Positions 17,610 to 26,175 of a stretch of 64,000 nt of DNA are shown here, piece by piece. The translations under genes and the position numbers were made by a program. The notes beneath the pieces are model-generated. The model did no database searches. It worked only from the letters and a program-made list of their open reading frames with translations, and had not been told where the DNA came from. How positions within the stretch are numbered: position 1 is the first letter of the stretch; each line of letters opens with the position of its first letter. Origin of the DNA: Holophagales bacterium (GTDB taxonomy: Bacteria > Acidobacteriota > Thermoanaerobaculia > Multivoradales > Multivoraceae); contig VXSP01000045.1 in NCBI GenBank assembly GCA_009837885.1, positions 389,526 to 453,525 of the forward strand, given 5' to 3'.

Positions 17610-17615
17610 ATCATA
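17610..17615 (-). promoter_or_regulatory. Candidate -10 box of bolA
   Basis: On the minus strand TATGAT (5 of 6 consensus) ends 6 nt before the bolA ATG, so transcription would begin at or near the start codon. The -35 region is weak. This is one of several such short-leader arrangements in the window. Confidence 0.3.
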
Positions 17616-17646
17616 ACGGCGTTGACGGCCGTGCTACGGTCGCTCG

Positions 17647-18366
17647 ATGGCGGAGTCGACGGGCCGTTCACCGTGGTTCTATGCCCTTCTGGGCTGTCTC
17701 GGTTGCCTCGGTATCGTGGTTCTGGTGGTGGGCGGCCTGGCCTTCTTCGGCGTTCGTACGGCCCAGCAGGTGACCGCCGACAACGAGGATCCCGAGCGGC
17801 GCAGGAACCGGGCACTGGAGGTGCTGGGAGCGGAGCGGGAGCCTGGTGGATATCACGCCGCGGCGGTCGTTTCGATTCCGTTGTTCCTGGAGATGGCGGT
17901 GTTCTCGGACCGGCCAGCGGAAGACGGCGTCTGGGAAGGAGAGTTCAGCGAGGAGGGCTTCTTCTACCTACGCGTCAGAGGAGGGGGCGACGATCTGCGG
18001 GCCTTCTTCGATGGCGAGACAAGTGAGTCCGTGACGTTTCGCGAGATGGGCCTGGAGCTGGACATCGACGAGAACCTGGGACGTGGCGACCTGGACCGTG
18101 GGGACTTCACTGGGCGCTGGGCCACGTTCCGTGGCCGCACGTTGTACGAGGCCGGGATAGAAGTCGGAGAACGCGTGACGTTGATCGAGTTCGACTGCCC
18201 CGACGACGAGTGGATGCGTATGGGCGTCTGGTTCGGGCCTGCCATCGAGTCTGGTGATCAGGGCGCGGTCACGGAACCGGGACCAGGACCAGGTGGGTCG
18301 GCGGCTGACGGTGAAGTGATCGAGGCGTTTCTGGAACCGATTCACCCATGTGGTCGTTCCGTTTGA
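17647..18366 (+). CDS. Membrane-anchored protein of unknown function
   Basis: 239 aa. A short basic-free N-terminus is followed by one strong transmembrane helix (residues about 10-38, YALLGCLGCLGIVVLVVGGLAFFG region); the rest should lie outside the membrane. The soluble part is acidic and beta-rich (VWEGEFSEEGFFYLRVRG, VTLIEFDCPDDEWMRMGVW), ending in a Gly/Pro-rich tail. I do not recognise a named domain. Its last 19 nt overlap the start of the spondin-domain gene, so the two are probably co-expressed; a role in anchoring or assisting surface proteins is conceivable but unproven. Confidence 0.65.
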   Translation: MAESTGRSPWFYALLGCLGCLGIVVLVVGGLAFFGVRTAQQVTADNEDPERRRNRALEVLGAEREPGGYHAAAVVSIPLFLEMAVFSDRPAEDGVWEGEFSEEGFFYLRVRGGGDDLRAFFDGETSESVTFREMGLELDIDENLGRGDLDRGDFTGRWATFRGRTLYEAGIEVGERVTLIEFDCPDDEWMRMGVWFGPAIESGDQGAVTEPGPGPGGSAADGEVIEAFLEPIHPCGRSV

Positions 18367-20159
18367 AGCTGGTGTTGGCGGCTGTCGCCGTCTGGTCCTG
18401 CTGGATCGCGCCGGTGTGGGCGCAATCCGCCGGAGACGAGTCGGCCAGCTACCGGCTGACGTTCCGCGGCACCTGGACGCGTAGCGTGACGCCGGGAGGC
18501 GTGCACCGCAACGCGCACTTCTCTCCTCTGATTGGCGCCGCCCACAACGACCAGGTGGGTTTCTGGGAGCCGGGTGGCAGGGCGAGCCCGCAACTGGAGG
18601 GTGTGGCCGAACTGGGGCGCCAGCGGAATCTCAGGACGTTGATGGAGCGGAGTCGGCATGTCCTCGCCGTTCTGGAGAAGACGCCCCGAAGGGGCGGGAC
18701 CGCGTCGACGACGATCGAGTTCGAGACCACCAGGCAGTTTCCGCTCGTCACCCTGGTGACCATGATCGCCCCCAGCCCGGACTGGTTCGTCGGCGTTTCC
18801 GGACAGTCTTTGCTCGACGACAGCGGAGGGTGGGTCGATGACCTGGAAGTCGACCTCTTCCCCTACGACGCCGGCACCGAGGAGGGCACCGAGTTTTCGC
18901 TCACCAACCCGGCGACCGTGCCGCAGGGCACGATCACCAGCATCCGCGGCATGGGCAAGTTCGCGGACGCGCCGATGGCGCGGCTGACTTTCGAGCGCCT
19001 GGACCCGGAAGAACCCGGGGAGCCGGATCCGAACCTCCCGGAACCGCGGTTCACCGGTGACGTCACCGCGGAGCCGGTGGGGGACTCGGGCGTCATCGTT
19101 TTCTGGCGGGGAAGCTGGGCCGACGCGGAGAGAGGGCTGCTCGGCGTGGAGGCGCGCAGCCAGACGGCGGGATGGGCGCAGGTCACGACGACGGCCGCAA
19201 CGGACGGACGCATCCGCATCGACGGACTTCGTCCGGAGACTCCGTACACGTTCCGGCTGCGCGCGGACGGACGCCAGGGACTCGAGCACTCGGAGGAGGC
19301 AAGTGCGACGACCGGCGGCTACAGCGGCCCGTGTCGGACCGGCGACAGCTTCCTCTGCCTGAGGCAGCGCTTCGAAGTCCAGGTCCACTGGACCGATCCG
19401 GACGTGGCCGGCAACCGTGGCCGCGGCGGCGCCATTCCAGTGCCCGAGTCCGACGAGTCGGGACTGTTCTGGTTCTTTGATCCGGAGAACATCGAGTTGG
19501 TCGTCAAGGTTCTTGACGGCCGCGGGATCGACGGCAACTACTGGGTGTTCTTCGGCGCCCTGTCTGATGTTGAGTACTGGCTTACTGTGAGGGACCCGGT
19601 CGGTGGCCTGAATCGCACCTACCACAACCCTCCGAAGCGGATCTGCGGGCAGAGCGACACGAGTGCGTTCCCCGGCGGCGACGGTCTTGTTGCCGGCTCC
19701 GCGACGCTGACGGACGTCAGTGGCGGTCTAGATCTGCTCGGCATGAGAGTGGAGTCGCTCGGACTGGACCGTTCGGTGGGGCGCAGCCACGGCGGCGGCC
19801 GTTGCGAACCGGGACCGGAGCGCCTGTGCGTGCTCGATGATCGCTTCGCGATCGAGCTCCGCTTCATCGATCCGAACATCACGGACCCGGGGAGTAATCC
19901 GGAGACGATTGCCGGCGTCATTCCCTACCTGACTACGGGGGAGACGGCTTTCTTCTGGTTCTTCGATCCGGCGAACATTGAACTCGCAGCGAAGATGCTC
20001 GACGGCCGGGCCCTGAACGGCCGCTTCTGGTTGATCTACGGGGGGTTGTCCGATGTGGAGTACACCCTGACGGTCACGGACACAGTAACCGGCACGGTGA
20101 AGACCTATCGCAACGAGTCGGGGAGCGTTTGCGGCCGGATCGACACGGACGCCTTCTAG
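18348..20159 (+). CDS. Secreted spondin-domain protein with two C-terminal FWFF-type repeats
   Basis: 603 aa. A signal peptide (residues 1-25, ending in PVWAQ) is followed by a Spondin_N domain (about 30-225): YRLTFRGTWTRSVTPGG, HFSPLIGAAHN and WFVGVSGQSLL are typical. Residues about 228-325 look like a fibronectin type III module (IRIDGLRPETPYTFRLRA). Two copies of a roughly 115-residue domain then follow, at 329-441 and 486-603, each with an initial Cys, an LFWFFDPENIEL- or FFWFFDPANIEL-type core, DGxxxNGxxW and a late DxTxxKxYxN segment. The same domain ends the M14 peptidase at 28364-30406. It is probably a cell-surface or secreted adhesive protein. It overlaps the upstream membrane-protein gene by 19 bp and ends 2 bp from a convergent secreted-protein gene. 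Confidence 0.87.
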   Translation: MWSFRLKLVLAAVAVWSCWIAPVWAQSAGDESASYRLTFRGTWTRSVTPGGVHRNAHFSPLIGAAHNDQVGFWEPGGRASPQLEGVAELGRQRNLRTLMERSRHVLAVLEKTPRRGGTASTTIEFETTRQFPLVTLVTMIAPSPDWFVGVSGQSLLDDSGGWVDDLEVDLFPYDAGTEEGTEFSLTNPATVPQGTITSIRGMGKFADAPMARLTFERLDPEEPGEPDPNLPEPRFTGDVTAEPVGDSGVIVFWRGSWADAERGLLGVEARSQTAGWAQVTTTAATDGRIRIDGLRPETPYTFRLRADGRQGLEHSEEASATTGGYSGPCRTGDSFLCLRQRFEVQVHWTDPDVAGNRGRGGAIPVPESDESGLFWFFDPENIELVVKVLDGRGIDGNYWVFFGALSDVEYWLTVRDPVGGLNRTYHNPPKRICGQSDTSAFPGGDGLVAGSATLTDVSGGLDLLGMRVESLGLDRSVGRSHGGGRCEPGPERLCVLDDRFAIELRFIDPNITDPGSNPETIAGVIPYLTTGETAFFWFFDPANIELAAKMLDGRALNGRFWLIYGGLSDVEYTLTVTDTVTGTVKTYRNESGSVCGRIDTDAF

Positions 20160-20161
20160 AC

Positions 20162-21517
20162 TCACTCGTTCCGGCCGATGCTCGGCACGATGGCGATCAA
20201 CCTCGCCGAGGCCTGGTCGAAGAGAGTGCCGAACTCACCGTCGTCTGCTTCCACGCCGCCAGGGTTGAGGGGCGTTGCACCCATCAACATCGAAGGTGGC
20301 AGCAGCGGCGCGACCGCGGCGCGGTCCTGGCCATCGACCCAGTACCAGCCACCGTCTGCCAGCCCGCTGACTTCGATGCTCCCCGAGAGCGGATTCCCGT
20401 TCGCGTCGGCGCAGTAGGACCGGTCGATCCGTTCGACGATCAGTCCGTCTTCGCCGGCCCGGTAGCTGCTGGTCGAGTACGTGCGGCCGCAGGTCACCTT
20501 GACCTTCGCCGACCGTCCGTTCAGGGGGCGGCCCACAACGCCTCCGTTGCCGCGCCAGTAGCCCATGTGGAAGCCCTCGCCGCCCCCAGCGACGTGGGGC
20601 ACGATGCCGACCAGACCGGAAACGTGGCGAAGGAAGGTCCCCTGTTCCATCGCCGTCGGCGCTACCCCCCCGGGGACCGCCGCGGCGACACCTCCGCCAA
20701 GCTGATGTTCGCAGACCAGCGGTGAGGCCGCGGCGCGCCGACCATCGATGATCCAGTACCAGGCGCCTTCTTCGATGCCGTCGAAAGCGACTCGGCCCTG
20801 CGTTGTTTGACAGCGCTGGTCGTGCAGCAACTGGACGATCAGTCCGTCGTCCCGGGCGAAGAGGGTATCCGTCCACCGCGTGGTTCCACAGGAGATCGTC
20901 ACCTCAGCCGACATGCCGTTCGCGGGACGAACCACGAATCCTCCCGGTCCCTGCCAGTATGGTGTTACACGCTTGCCGCAGTTGAGTGCCTGAGGGTCGT
21001 GGCTGCCCGATCCTGCGTCGCCGTCATCAGGTCCTCCTCCGCCTGATCCGCCACCACCGCTACTGTCGTTCGATCCGTCGCCCTGTTCAGGGGCGCCGTC
21101 CTTCGCCTCATCGTCTCCCTCCGCGCAACCGCCGGGGCGGTTCTCGCCCAGCGTACTGGGGTCGTCCGAGAGGCCTTCGCTGCGGTGCGAGTGACTGTGC
21201 CCCCCGTGGCTTCGCACGCCAGAGACCACGAACTCGGCGCAGCCATGAAAGGCAATGCCGAACTTGACGCCGCCGGCCTGGCCCTCCACGCGTGCCGCCG
21301 AGCAGCTGACGTTCCTCGCGCTCGACATTTCGAGGAGTGATGTTCCTTTCGGTCCGGCAGAGATGTGGAATCGGTCCGCGCTCGTGCAATCGGCCACGCC
21401 TACGACCAGGGCGCCGTGCGACCAGAAGACGCTTGGGCTGAACGTCGGTTCCGAGTGCGCTGCAACCGATGTCGCGGTCGCCAACGGCAGGAACATGGTC
21501 CACAAGACTTTCCTCAT
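20162..21517 (-). CDS. Secreted protein with two tandem YWxGxGG repeats and a His/Gly-rich linker
   Basis: 451 aa. AAAGG lies 9 nt before the ATG. A signal peptide spans 1-20. An N-terminal domain (21-100) has several Cys. A low-complexity linker follows, with HGGHSHSHRS at 104-113 and then Asp/Gly/Ser-rich sequence to 175. Two homologous repeats occur at about 180-268 and 319-405; both contain YWxGxGGxVxRPxNGxSAxV, a CGxTxxT strand, DGLIV and GxWYW. Paired Cys in each repeat suggest disulfides. I cannot name the family. It lies tail-to-tail with the spondin-domain gene and has its own candidate promoter about 245 nt upstream. The His-rich linker might bind metal. Confidence 0.8.
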   Translation of the reverse strand: MRKVLWTMFLPLATATSVAAHSEPTFSPSVFWSHGALVVGVADCTSADRFHISAGPKGTSLLEMSSARNVSCSAARVEGQAGGVKFGIAFHGCAEFVVSGVRSHGGHSHSHRSEGLSDDPSTLGENRPGGCAEGDDEAKDGAPEQGDGSNDSSGGGGSGGGGPDDGDAGSGSHDPQALNCGKRVTPYWQGPGGFVVRPANGMSAEVTISCGTTRWTDTLFARDDGLIVQLLHDQRCQTTQGRVAFDGIEEGAWYWIIDGRRAAASPLVCEHQLGGGVAAAVPGGVAPTAMEQGTFLRHVSGLVGIVPHVAGGGEGFHMGYWRGNGGVVGRPLNGRSAKVKVTCGRTYSTSSYRAGEDGLIVERIDRSYCADANGNPLSGSIEVSGLADGGWYWVDGQDRAAVAPLLPPSMLMGATPLNPGGVEADDGEFGTLFDQASARLIAIVPSIGRNE

Positions 21518-21834
21518 GCCAGTACCTTTCGCTTCGTTGACCGCACGGTGCAGGTTGGTGGCGGCGACGGTGCACGATGCTCGAGGCGCCGCCCGCGCAG
21601 ATCGTCAGCACTCGGTCCAGTGGGTCGCTTGGCAGCGTGGTGGACCGTGCGCTTCGATGGGGGCCGCTACGTCAGTTCCGACAGCGTGTTCCGGCTGCGC
21701 TCGGGAGGGACACCCGAGGTCGTTCGTTCGCTATGGCGGTCCTCCACCCATCGAAGAACTGCAATATACAACCCGAGCGGCGCCGATGTCGACTTGGGGG
21801 CGATTCGTGGAGCTGATTTCGAGCCGGCGCTGCG
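21518..21834. other. 317-nt gap without a convincing gene
   Basis: The gap lies between the divergent-facing start of the repeat protein (21517) and the 3' end of the kinase gene (21835), both on the minus strand. It holds a candidate minus-strand promoter at 21763-21792 and a long putative leader. A plus-strand open frame crosses it but is compositionally chance-like. Confidence 0.6.
21763..21792 (-). promoter_or_regulatory. Candidate sigma70 promoter for the tandem-repeat secreted protein
   Basis: Minus strand: TCGACA (21792-21787, 5 of 6 to TTGACA), an 18-bp spacer and TATATT (21768-21763, 5 of 6 to TATAAT). It lies in a local AT-rich island. The leader to the ATG at 21517 would be about 240 nt, unusually long here. 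Confidence 0.45.
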
Positions 21835-22950
21835 TCAGGGCTGGAGAATGAGTCGCCGGAGGTCGGCTTCGCCTTCCAGCAGGGACTCGAGCAGGGCCAT
21901 CTGAACCCGGCAGCGGTCGAGGTTCTGGCCTGGCCGTTCGATGCGGAAGTAGACGTCGCCCTGCAGGTGGTCGGTGAGAAAGCGTACCGCTTGCTCCAAC
22001 GTCAGCACCAGGGCTCCGTCGACCAGACTGCGTCGTTCGGCCGAGGTCAGGAAACCGGCGCCGTCGAGGTAGCCCTGGGCCAGAGCGGCGAACAGTTCCA
22101 GGTCGACTTGCGCCGCGGCGGTTTCTCGCGCGTCCTCGTCGGCGCGGTGGCTCATCGAGCGGACCATGTCGCCGAAGTCGTAGGCGGCCAGTCCGGGCAT
22201 GGTGGTGTCCAGATCGACGACACACAGCGCTTCGCCGCTCGTCCGGTCGAACAGGATGTTGCTGATCTTGCAGTCGTTGTGGACGGTTCGCCGCGGCAAG
22301 TCGGGAGCCGCGGCGCTCAGCCGCCCGGCCAGGTCGCGGTGGGCGTCTACGGACCGGATCTCGGCGGTGGCCTGGCGCCGCCTGTCGTTGCCGGCGGCCG
22401 AGGCGCTTGCGGCGTCGAGTGCCCGGTCGAACGCCTCGAAACGGCTCAGCGTGTCGTGGAAGCCGGGAATCGTCTCGTGCAGCGGCGGTGAAGGCAGATC
22501 CACGAGCTGCGTCTCGAAGCGGCCGAACGCCTGTGCGGCGAGGAAGGCCTGCGCCGGCGTCGACGCCCGAAGCTCGGTCGTCGTGTCCTCGATCAGCTCG
22601 TACATTCGCCACCAGTCGGCGGGGCCTTTCCCCGTTGCCGCCTCGCGCCACATCCCTCCATCCACTGCGGGTACGAGAGCGAGCCGGCGCCGGGCGTTTC
22701 GCGGGCCTAGCCTGTGTTCGAGATGGCGGGTGATCCGCACGACGTTCGCCATGACCTGACCGGGATTCGGGAACACGTGGCCATTGATTCGCTGCAGCAG
22801 GAATCGGCTGCCGGCGGTGGTGGAGACAACGAACGAGTCGTTGATGTGTCCCGCCCGCAGTTCGACGACGGCGATCGGGCGGCCGCCGGTCCGGAAGCGG
22901 TCGGCGATGCGCAGGACCGCCTCGGGGTCGTCTCGTTCGGGTCGCGTCAA
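21835..22950 (-). CDS. Aminoglycoside-phosphotransferase-fold kinase, N-acetylhexosamine kinase-like
   Basis: 371 aa. The catalytic loop HNDCKISNILFD puts the base at Asp226, and VVDLDTTMPGLAAYDFGDMVR at about 245-264 holds the Mg-binding Asp; both are hallmarks of the APH kinase fold. The N-terminal GHINDSFVV and LLQRINGHVFPNP segments match the NahK/mucin-desulfatase-like branch that phosphorylates N-acetylhexosamines at C1. The substrate is inferred only. The start is uncertain: TTG at 22950 has no ribosome-binding site and the next in-frame Met is at residue 67, inside conserved sequence. It is divergent from the SPFH gene, so it shares the 115-nt region with the 28-bp palindrome. Confidence 0.83.
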   Translation of the reverse strand: MTRPERDDPEAVLRIADRFRTGGRPIAVVELRAGHINDSFVVSTTAGSRFLLQRINGHVFPNPGQVMANVVRITRHLEHRLGPRNARRRLALVPAVDGGMWREAATGKGPADWWRMYELIEDTTTELRASTPAQAFLAAQAFGRFETQLVDLPSPPLHETIPGFHDTLSRFEAFDRALDAASASAAGNDRRRQATAEIRSVDAHRDLAGRLSAAAPDLPRRTVHNDCKISNILFDRTSGEALCVVDLDTTMPGLAAYDFGDMVRSMSHRADEDARETAAAQVDLELFAALAQGYLDGAGFLTSAERRSLVDGALVLTLEQAVRFLTDHLQGDVYFRIERPGQNLDRCRVQMALLESLLEGEADLRRLILQP

Positions 22951-22984
22951 GGTGGTGTCGGCTGGCCGACCAGGTGGCCAAGGC

Positions 22985-23012
22985 GATATGAGTGTGATAT
23001 CACTTTCGTATC
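22985..23012. promoter_or_regulatory. 28-bp imperfect palindrome upstream of the SPFH-RHH operon
   Basis: Left half GATATGAGTGTGAT and right half ATCACTTTCGTATC: 11 of 14 positions are symmetric, with a perfect GTGATATCAC centre. It lies 54 nt before the SPFH ATG. The ribbon-helix-helix protein encoded second in the operon is the obvious candidate ligand, since such proteins bind short inverted repeats and often autoregulate. Confidence 0.6.
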
Positions 23013-23065
23013 AAACACAACAGCGGTCGTTTGCTCGGTCGCGTGATCAAGGGAGTCACCAGCGA

Positions 23066-23953
23066 ATGGAACAACAGATGGTAGAGCATCGGGAGAAGCG
23101 TCTCTCGGTCATGTCGGGCATTGGCATGCTGTGCCTGCTCATCCTCCTTCTCCTTCTCGATATCGCCGGGATCGCCGTCTTCGGGATCTGGGGGGTCATC
23201 CCTGTCGTGATCTTCTGCGCGGTGTGCGTTCCCGTTCTCGTCCTGCTCCTGTTCGGGCTGTTCATGGTCCACCCGAACGAGGCGAAGGTACTGCAACTCT
23301 TCGGTTCGTATCGGGGCAGCGTCTACGAGACCGGGCTTCGGTGGGCGAATCCGTTCCTCAGCAAGCGGCGAGTGTCCGTACGGACGAGAAACTTCGAGAC
23401 CGGGAAGCTGAAGGTGAACGACAACGCCGGGAACCCGATCGAGATCGGCGCGGTCGTCGTCTGGCGCGTGACCGACAGCGCCGAGGCGCTCTTCAACGTC
23501 GACGACTACGAGGACTACGTGCAGGTTCAGAGCGAGGCCGCGCTGCGCAACATGGCGACGGGCTACCCCTACGATGCACACAGCGAAGGCGAAGTCTCCC
23601 TGTCGCATCACACCGCCGAAATCTCCGAGCGTCTCCGCGGCGAGGTCCAGGAGCGACTGGCGACCGCCGGGGTCGACGTGATCGAGGCCCGGATCAGTCA
23701 CCTGGCCTACGCGGCGGAGATCGCGGCGGCGATGCTGCAGCGTCAGCAGGCCGCGGCGGTGGTGGCCGCGCGCGCCCAGATCGTCGATGGCGCGGTCGGC
23801 ATGGTGGAGCAGGCGCTGAACATGCTGAGCGAGAAGGACGTCGTGCACCTGGACGACGAACGGAAGGCCGCGATGGTCAGCAATCTGCTGGCCGTGCTGT
23901 GCAGCGACCGCCATACGCAGCCGGTCGTGAACACCGGCACGCTCTATCCGTAG
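23066..23953 (+). CDS. SPFH/Band 7 (slipin/stomatin-like) membrane protein
   Basis: 295 aa. GGGAG lies 10 nt before the ATG. Two hydrophobic stretches at about 16-38 and 42-68 form a membrane hairpin or double anchor (LCLLILLLLLDIAGIAVFGI, then VVIFCAVCVPVLVLLLFGLF). After VHPNEAKVLQLFGSYRGSV comes the Band 7 domain: TGLRWANPF, VVVWRVTDSAEALFNVDDYEDYV, then the long helical region HLAYAAEIAAAMLQRQQAAAVVAARAQIVDGAV typical of the stomatin/flotillin core. Such proteins organise membrane microdomains and regulate associated proteases or channels. It is followed after 18 nt by a ribbon-helix-helix gene, an association I recall as recurrent in actinobacteria. Confidence 0.88.
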   Translation: MEQQMVEHREKRLSVMSGIGMLCLLILLLLLDIAGIAVFGIWGVIPVVIFCAVCVPVLVLLLFGLFMVHPNEAKVLQLFGSYRGSVYETGLRWANPFLSKRRVSVRTRNFETGKLKVNDNAGNPIEIGAVVVWRVTDSAEALFNVDDYEDYVQVQSEAALRNMATGYPYDAHSEGEVSLSHHTAEISERLRGEVQERLATAGVDVIEARISHLAYAAEIAAAMLQRQQAAAVVAARAQIVDGAVGMVEQALNMLSEKDVVHLDDERKAAMVSNLLAVLCSDRHTQPVVNTGTLYP

Positions 23954-23971
23954 ACGGAAGGCGGCTGTACG

Positions 23972-24190
23972 GTGGGTGCCCCTCCGCGCAAGGCGTTTCT
24001 TCTGCGTCTCGACTTCGGCGTGTTCGAGGAGCTTCAGCGGCTGGCGGCAGCGGAGCTGCGGAGCGTCAATGGGCAGATCGAGTATCTGCTCCGTGAGGCC
24101 CTGCGCCAGCGAGGGAGAGAAGACCTGCGGCAGCGGGGAAGAACCGCAAGGCCGGCAACGGTTGAGAAGGACGGACGCGATGCCCCGTAG
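23972..24190 (+). CDS. Small Arc/ribbon-helix-helix DNA-binding protein
   Basis: 72 aa, GTG start with GGAAGG about 9 nt upstream. The first 45 residues fit a ribbon-helix-helix: a beta strand KAFLLRLDFGVFEELQRLA, then AAELRSVNGQIEYLLREAL. The rest is a short basic tail. It follows the SPFH gene by 18 nt and is probably its operon-specific regulator, binding the palindrome at 22985-23012. The same pair resembles an antitoxin-like arrangement, but nothing in the SPFH protein suggests a toxin. The next gene, the sigma factor, is 221 nt away. Confidence 0.77.
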   Translation: MGAPPRKAFLLRLDFGVFEELQRLAAAELRSVNGQIEYLLREALRQRGREDLRQRGRTARPATVEKDGRDAP

Positions 24191-24411
24191 ACGCCCCGGA
24201 GGGCAAGAGCGGAGAAGACCCGGTGCGAAACACAACGCGGGGGCTGATCGTCTTCATACTGCTACACTTGTGCGCTGTCGGCGCTCAATGTTCCCGGTTC
24301 GCTGAGACACTCTCTCGGCGGGCGGGGAGTTGTGCAGGCTGAGATCCACATGGACGGCTCTCGGCGCCGCTGAAATCCCCCCTCTGTCAGGCCCCTACCT
24401 GGAGACCGAAG

Positions 24412-26136
24412 ATGGCAGTTGCCTCAGTCAAGGACGTGAACAAGCCCCTCGAGGCGAGGTACTCGTCCATTCGTCAGCTCTTCGAGCTGGGGAAGGCGAA
24501 GACGTACCTCCTGAACGACGAGATCCACGACATGATGCCGGCGGACATGGTCGGCGTCGAGGCCGAGATCAACGAGCTGTACGACCGGCTCCGCGAGCTG
24601 CGGGTCGGCGTGATCCGCCGGCCGGACTGGTACGTGGCGAACCTCGACGAGGCGGTCACCCTCGAGATCGAGAAGGCGGACGAGGATCCCGCGACGCCGA
24701 CAGTCACCGAGCCGCTGAACACCAGCGACCCGGTGCGGATGTACCTGCGGGAGATGAGCACCGTTCCGCTCCTCGACCGCGATGGTGAGGTCGAGATCGC
24801 CAAGGATCTCGAGGACGGCGAGTGGCAGATCTTCCAGGCGATGACCCGCAACCAGGACTTGATGACGCGGTTGCTGGCGATGACCGAGCTCGCGGACCGC
24901 AGGAACGCGAAACCGCTCTCCCAGTTGGTGGAACTCGGGCAGCCCACGTCCCTGCTGGACCAGAACGGCTACAAGCGGGTCGCGAAGCGTGTCGGCGTGC
25001 TGGACAAGATGAGGGAACACGAGGACGACCTGGAGCGCGCTCGCCGCAAGCAGAAGCGCTACTCGCCCAGGGGCGACCGCTTCCAGGAGATCGGTCGAGA
25101 CATCGACCGTCTCGAGGAGCGAGCTTCCGCCCTGATCGTTGAGCTGGGTTTCACGGGTCCGGACCGCAATCGGGTAGTCGACCTGGTCAAGTTGATCGAC
25201 AACCGCTTCCGGCGCAGCGAGCGCGACATCAGCCGGGCTCAGGTGGCGCTTGAGCGCGAGAGCAACGAGGAACTCAGGGCACTGCACCGCCGGCGCATCC
25301 AGAAGTACCGCGAAGAGGTGCGGGACCTCGAGGCTCGCCACTTCGTCAAGCAGGGAGAACTGCGGGCGATGGTGGCCAAGGTCAAGCGTGGCGAGGCGCT
25401 GAGCGAGCGCGCCAAGGAACAGCTCATCATGGCGAACCTGCGGCTCGTCGTCTCGATCGCCAAGAAGTACACGAACCGGGGCCTCCAGTTCCTGGACCTG
25501 ATCCAGGAGGGGAACATCGGCCTGATGAAGGCGGTCGAGAAGTTCGAGTATCGCCGGGGCTACAAGTTCTCGACCTACGCCACCTGGTGGATCCGTCAGG
25601 CCGTGGCGCGGGCGATTGCCGACCAGTCGCGGACGATCCGCATCCCGGTTCACATGATCGAGAACATCAACAAGCTGACCCGCACGTCGCGTTCTCTGGT
25701 CCAGGAACTCGGCCGCGAACCCACGGCCGAGGAGATCGGCGAGCACATGGATCTGCCCGCCTCCAAGGTGCGCAAGATCATGAAGATCGCGCAGGCGCCA
25801 GTGTCGCTCGAGACCCCGGTCGGCGAAGAGGAGGACTCGCACCTCGGCGACTTCATCGAGGACAAGAACTCGCCGTCGCCGATCGACGAAGCCATCGCTC
25901 AGAACCTGACCGAGCAGACCAACGACGTGCTCCGCAAGCTGTCGCCCCGGGAGGACCTGGTGCTGCGGATGCGCTTCGGGGTCGGCGGTGGATCGGAGCA
26001 CACGCTGGAAGAGGTCGGCAAGTCGTTCAACGTCACGCGCGAACGCATCCGCCAGATCGAATCCAAGGCGCTGCGCAAGCTCCGGGCCCCGGACTCGGCG
26101 AGCAAGCTGCGTCCGTTCCTCGACGACGGCGCGTAA
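24412..26136 (+). CDS. rpoD: Primary RNA polymerase sigma factor, sigma70 (RpoD)
   Basis: 574 aa. GGAG lies 6-7 nt before the ATG. Region 1.1-like residues 1-90, region 1.2 at DPVRMYLREMSTVPLLDRDGE (about 105-125), then a variable helical non-conserved region. Region 2 spans about 340-415, with MANLRLVVSIAKKYTNRGLQF, DLIQEGNIGLMKAVEKFEYR and KFSTYATWWIRQAVARAI. Region 3 follows. Region 4.2 near the C-terminus, HTLEEVGKSFNVTRERIRQIE, is the -35-binding HTH. It recognises housekeeping promoters. Length is within the family range. No dnaG or rpsU neighbour is seen, unlike the classic macromolecular-synthesis operon. I see no convincing promoter in the 221-nt leader. Confidence 0.97.
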   Translation: MAVASVKDVNKPLEARYSSIRQLFELGKAKTYLLNDEIHDMMPADMVGVEAEINELYDRLRELRVGVIRRPDWYVANLDEAVTLEIEKADEDPATPTVTEPLNTSDPVRMYLREMSTVPLLDRDGEVEIAKDLEDGEWQIFQAMTRNQDLMTRLLAMTELADRRNAKPLSQLVELGQPTSLLDQNGYKRVAKRVGVLDKMREHEDDLERARRKQKRYSPRGDRFQEIGRDIDRLEERASALIVELGFTGPDRNRVVDLVKLIDNRFRRSERDISRAQVALERESNEELRALHRRRIQKYREEVRDLEARHFVKQGELRAMVAKVKRGEALSERAKEQLIMANLRLVVSIAKKYTNRGLQFLDLIQEGNIGLMKAVEKFEYRRGYKFSTYATWWIRQAVARAIADQSRTIRIPVHMIENINKLTRTSRSLVQELGREPTAEEIGEHMDLPASKVRKIMKIAQAPVSLETPVGEEEDSHLGDFIEDKNSPSPIDEAIAQNLTEQTNDVLRKLSPREDLVLRMRFGVGGGSEHTLEEVGKSFNVTRERIRQIESKALRKLRAPDSASKLRPFLDDGA

Positions 26137-26175
26137 CGCGCGGTCCCGGCGCTCGTCCCCGGCAGTGGGTCAGGT

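Noticed and set aside
21365..21904. A plus-strand frame crossing the 317-nt gap
   Set aside because: It overlaps two real genes on the other strand, and its only non-Arg-rich part has no recognisable domain or start signal.
24191..24411. Promoter-like TACACT or CATACT upstream of rpoD
   Set aside because: No -35 is seen at a workable distance for either; the matches are what chance would give.
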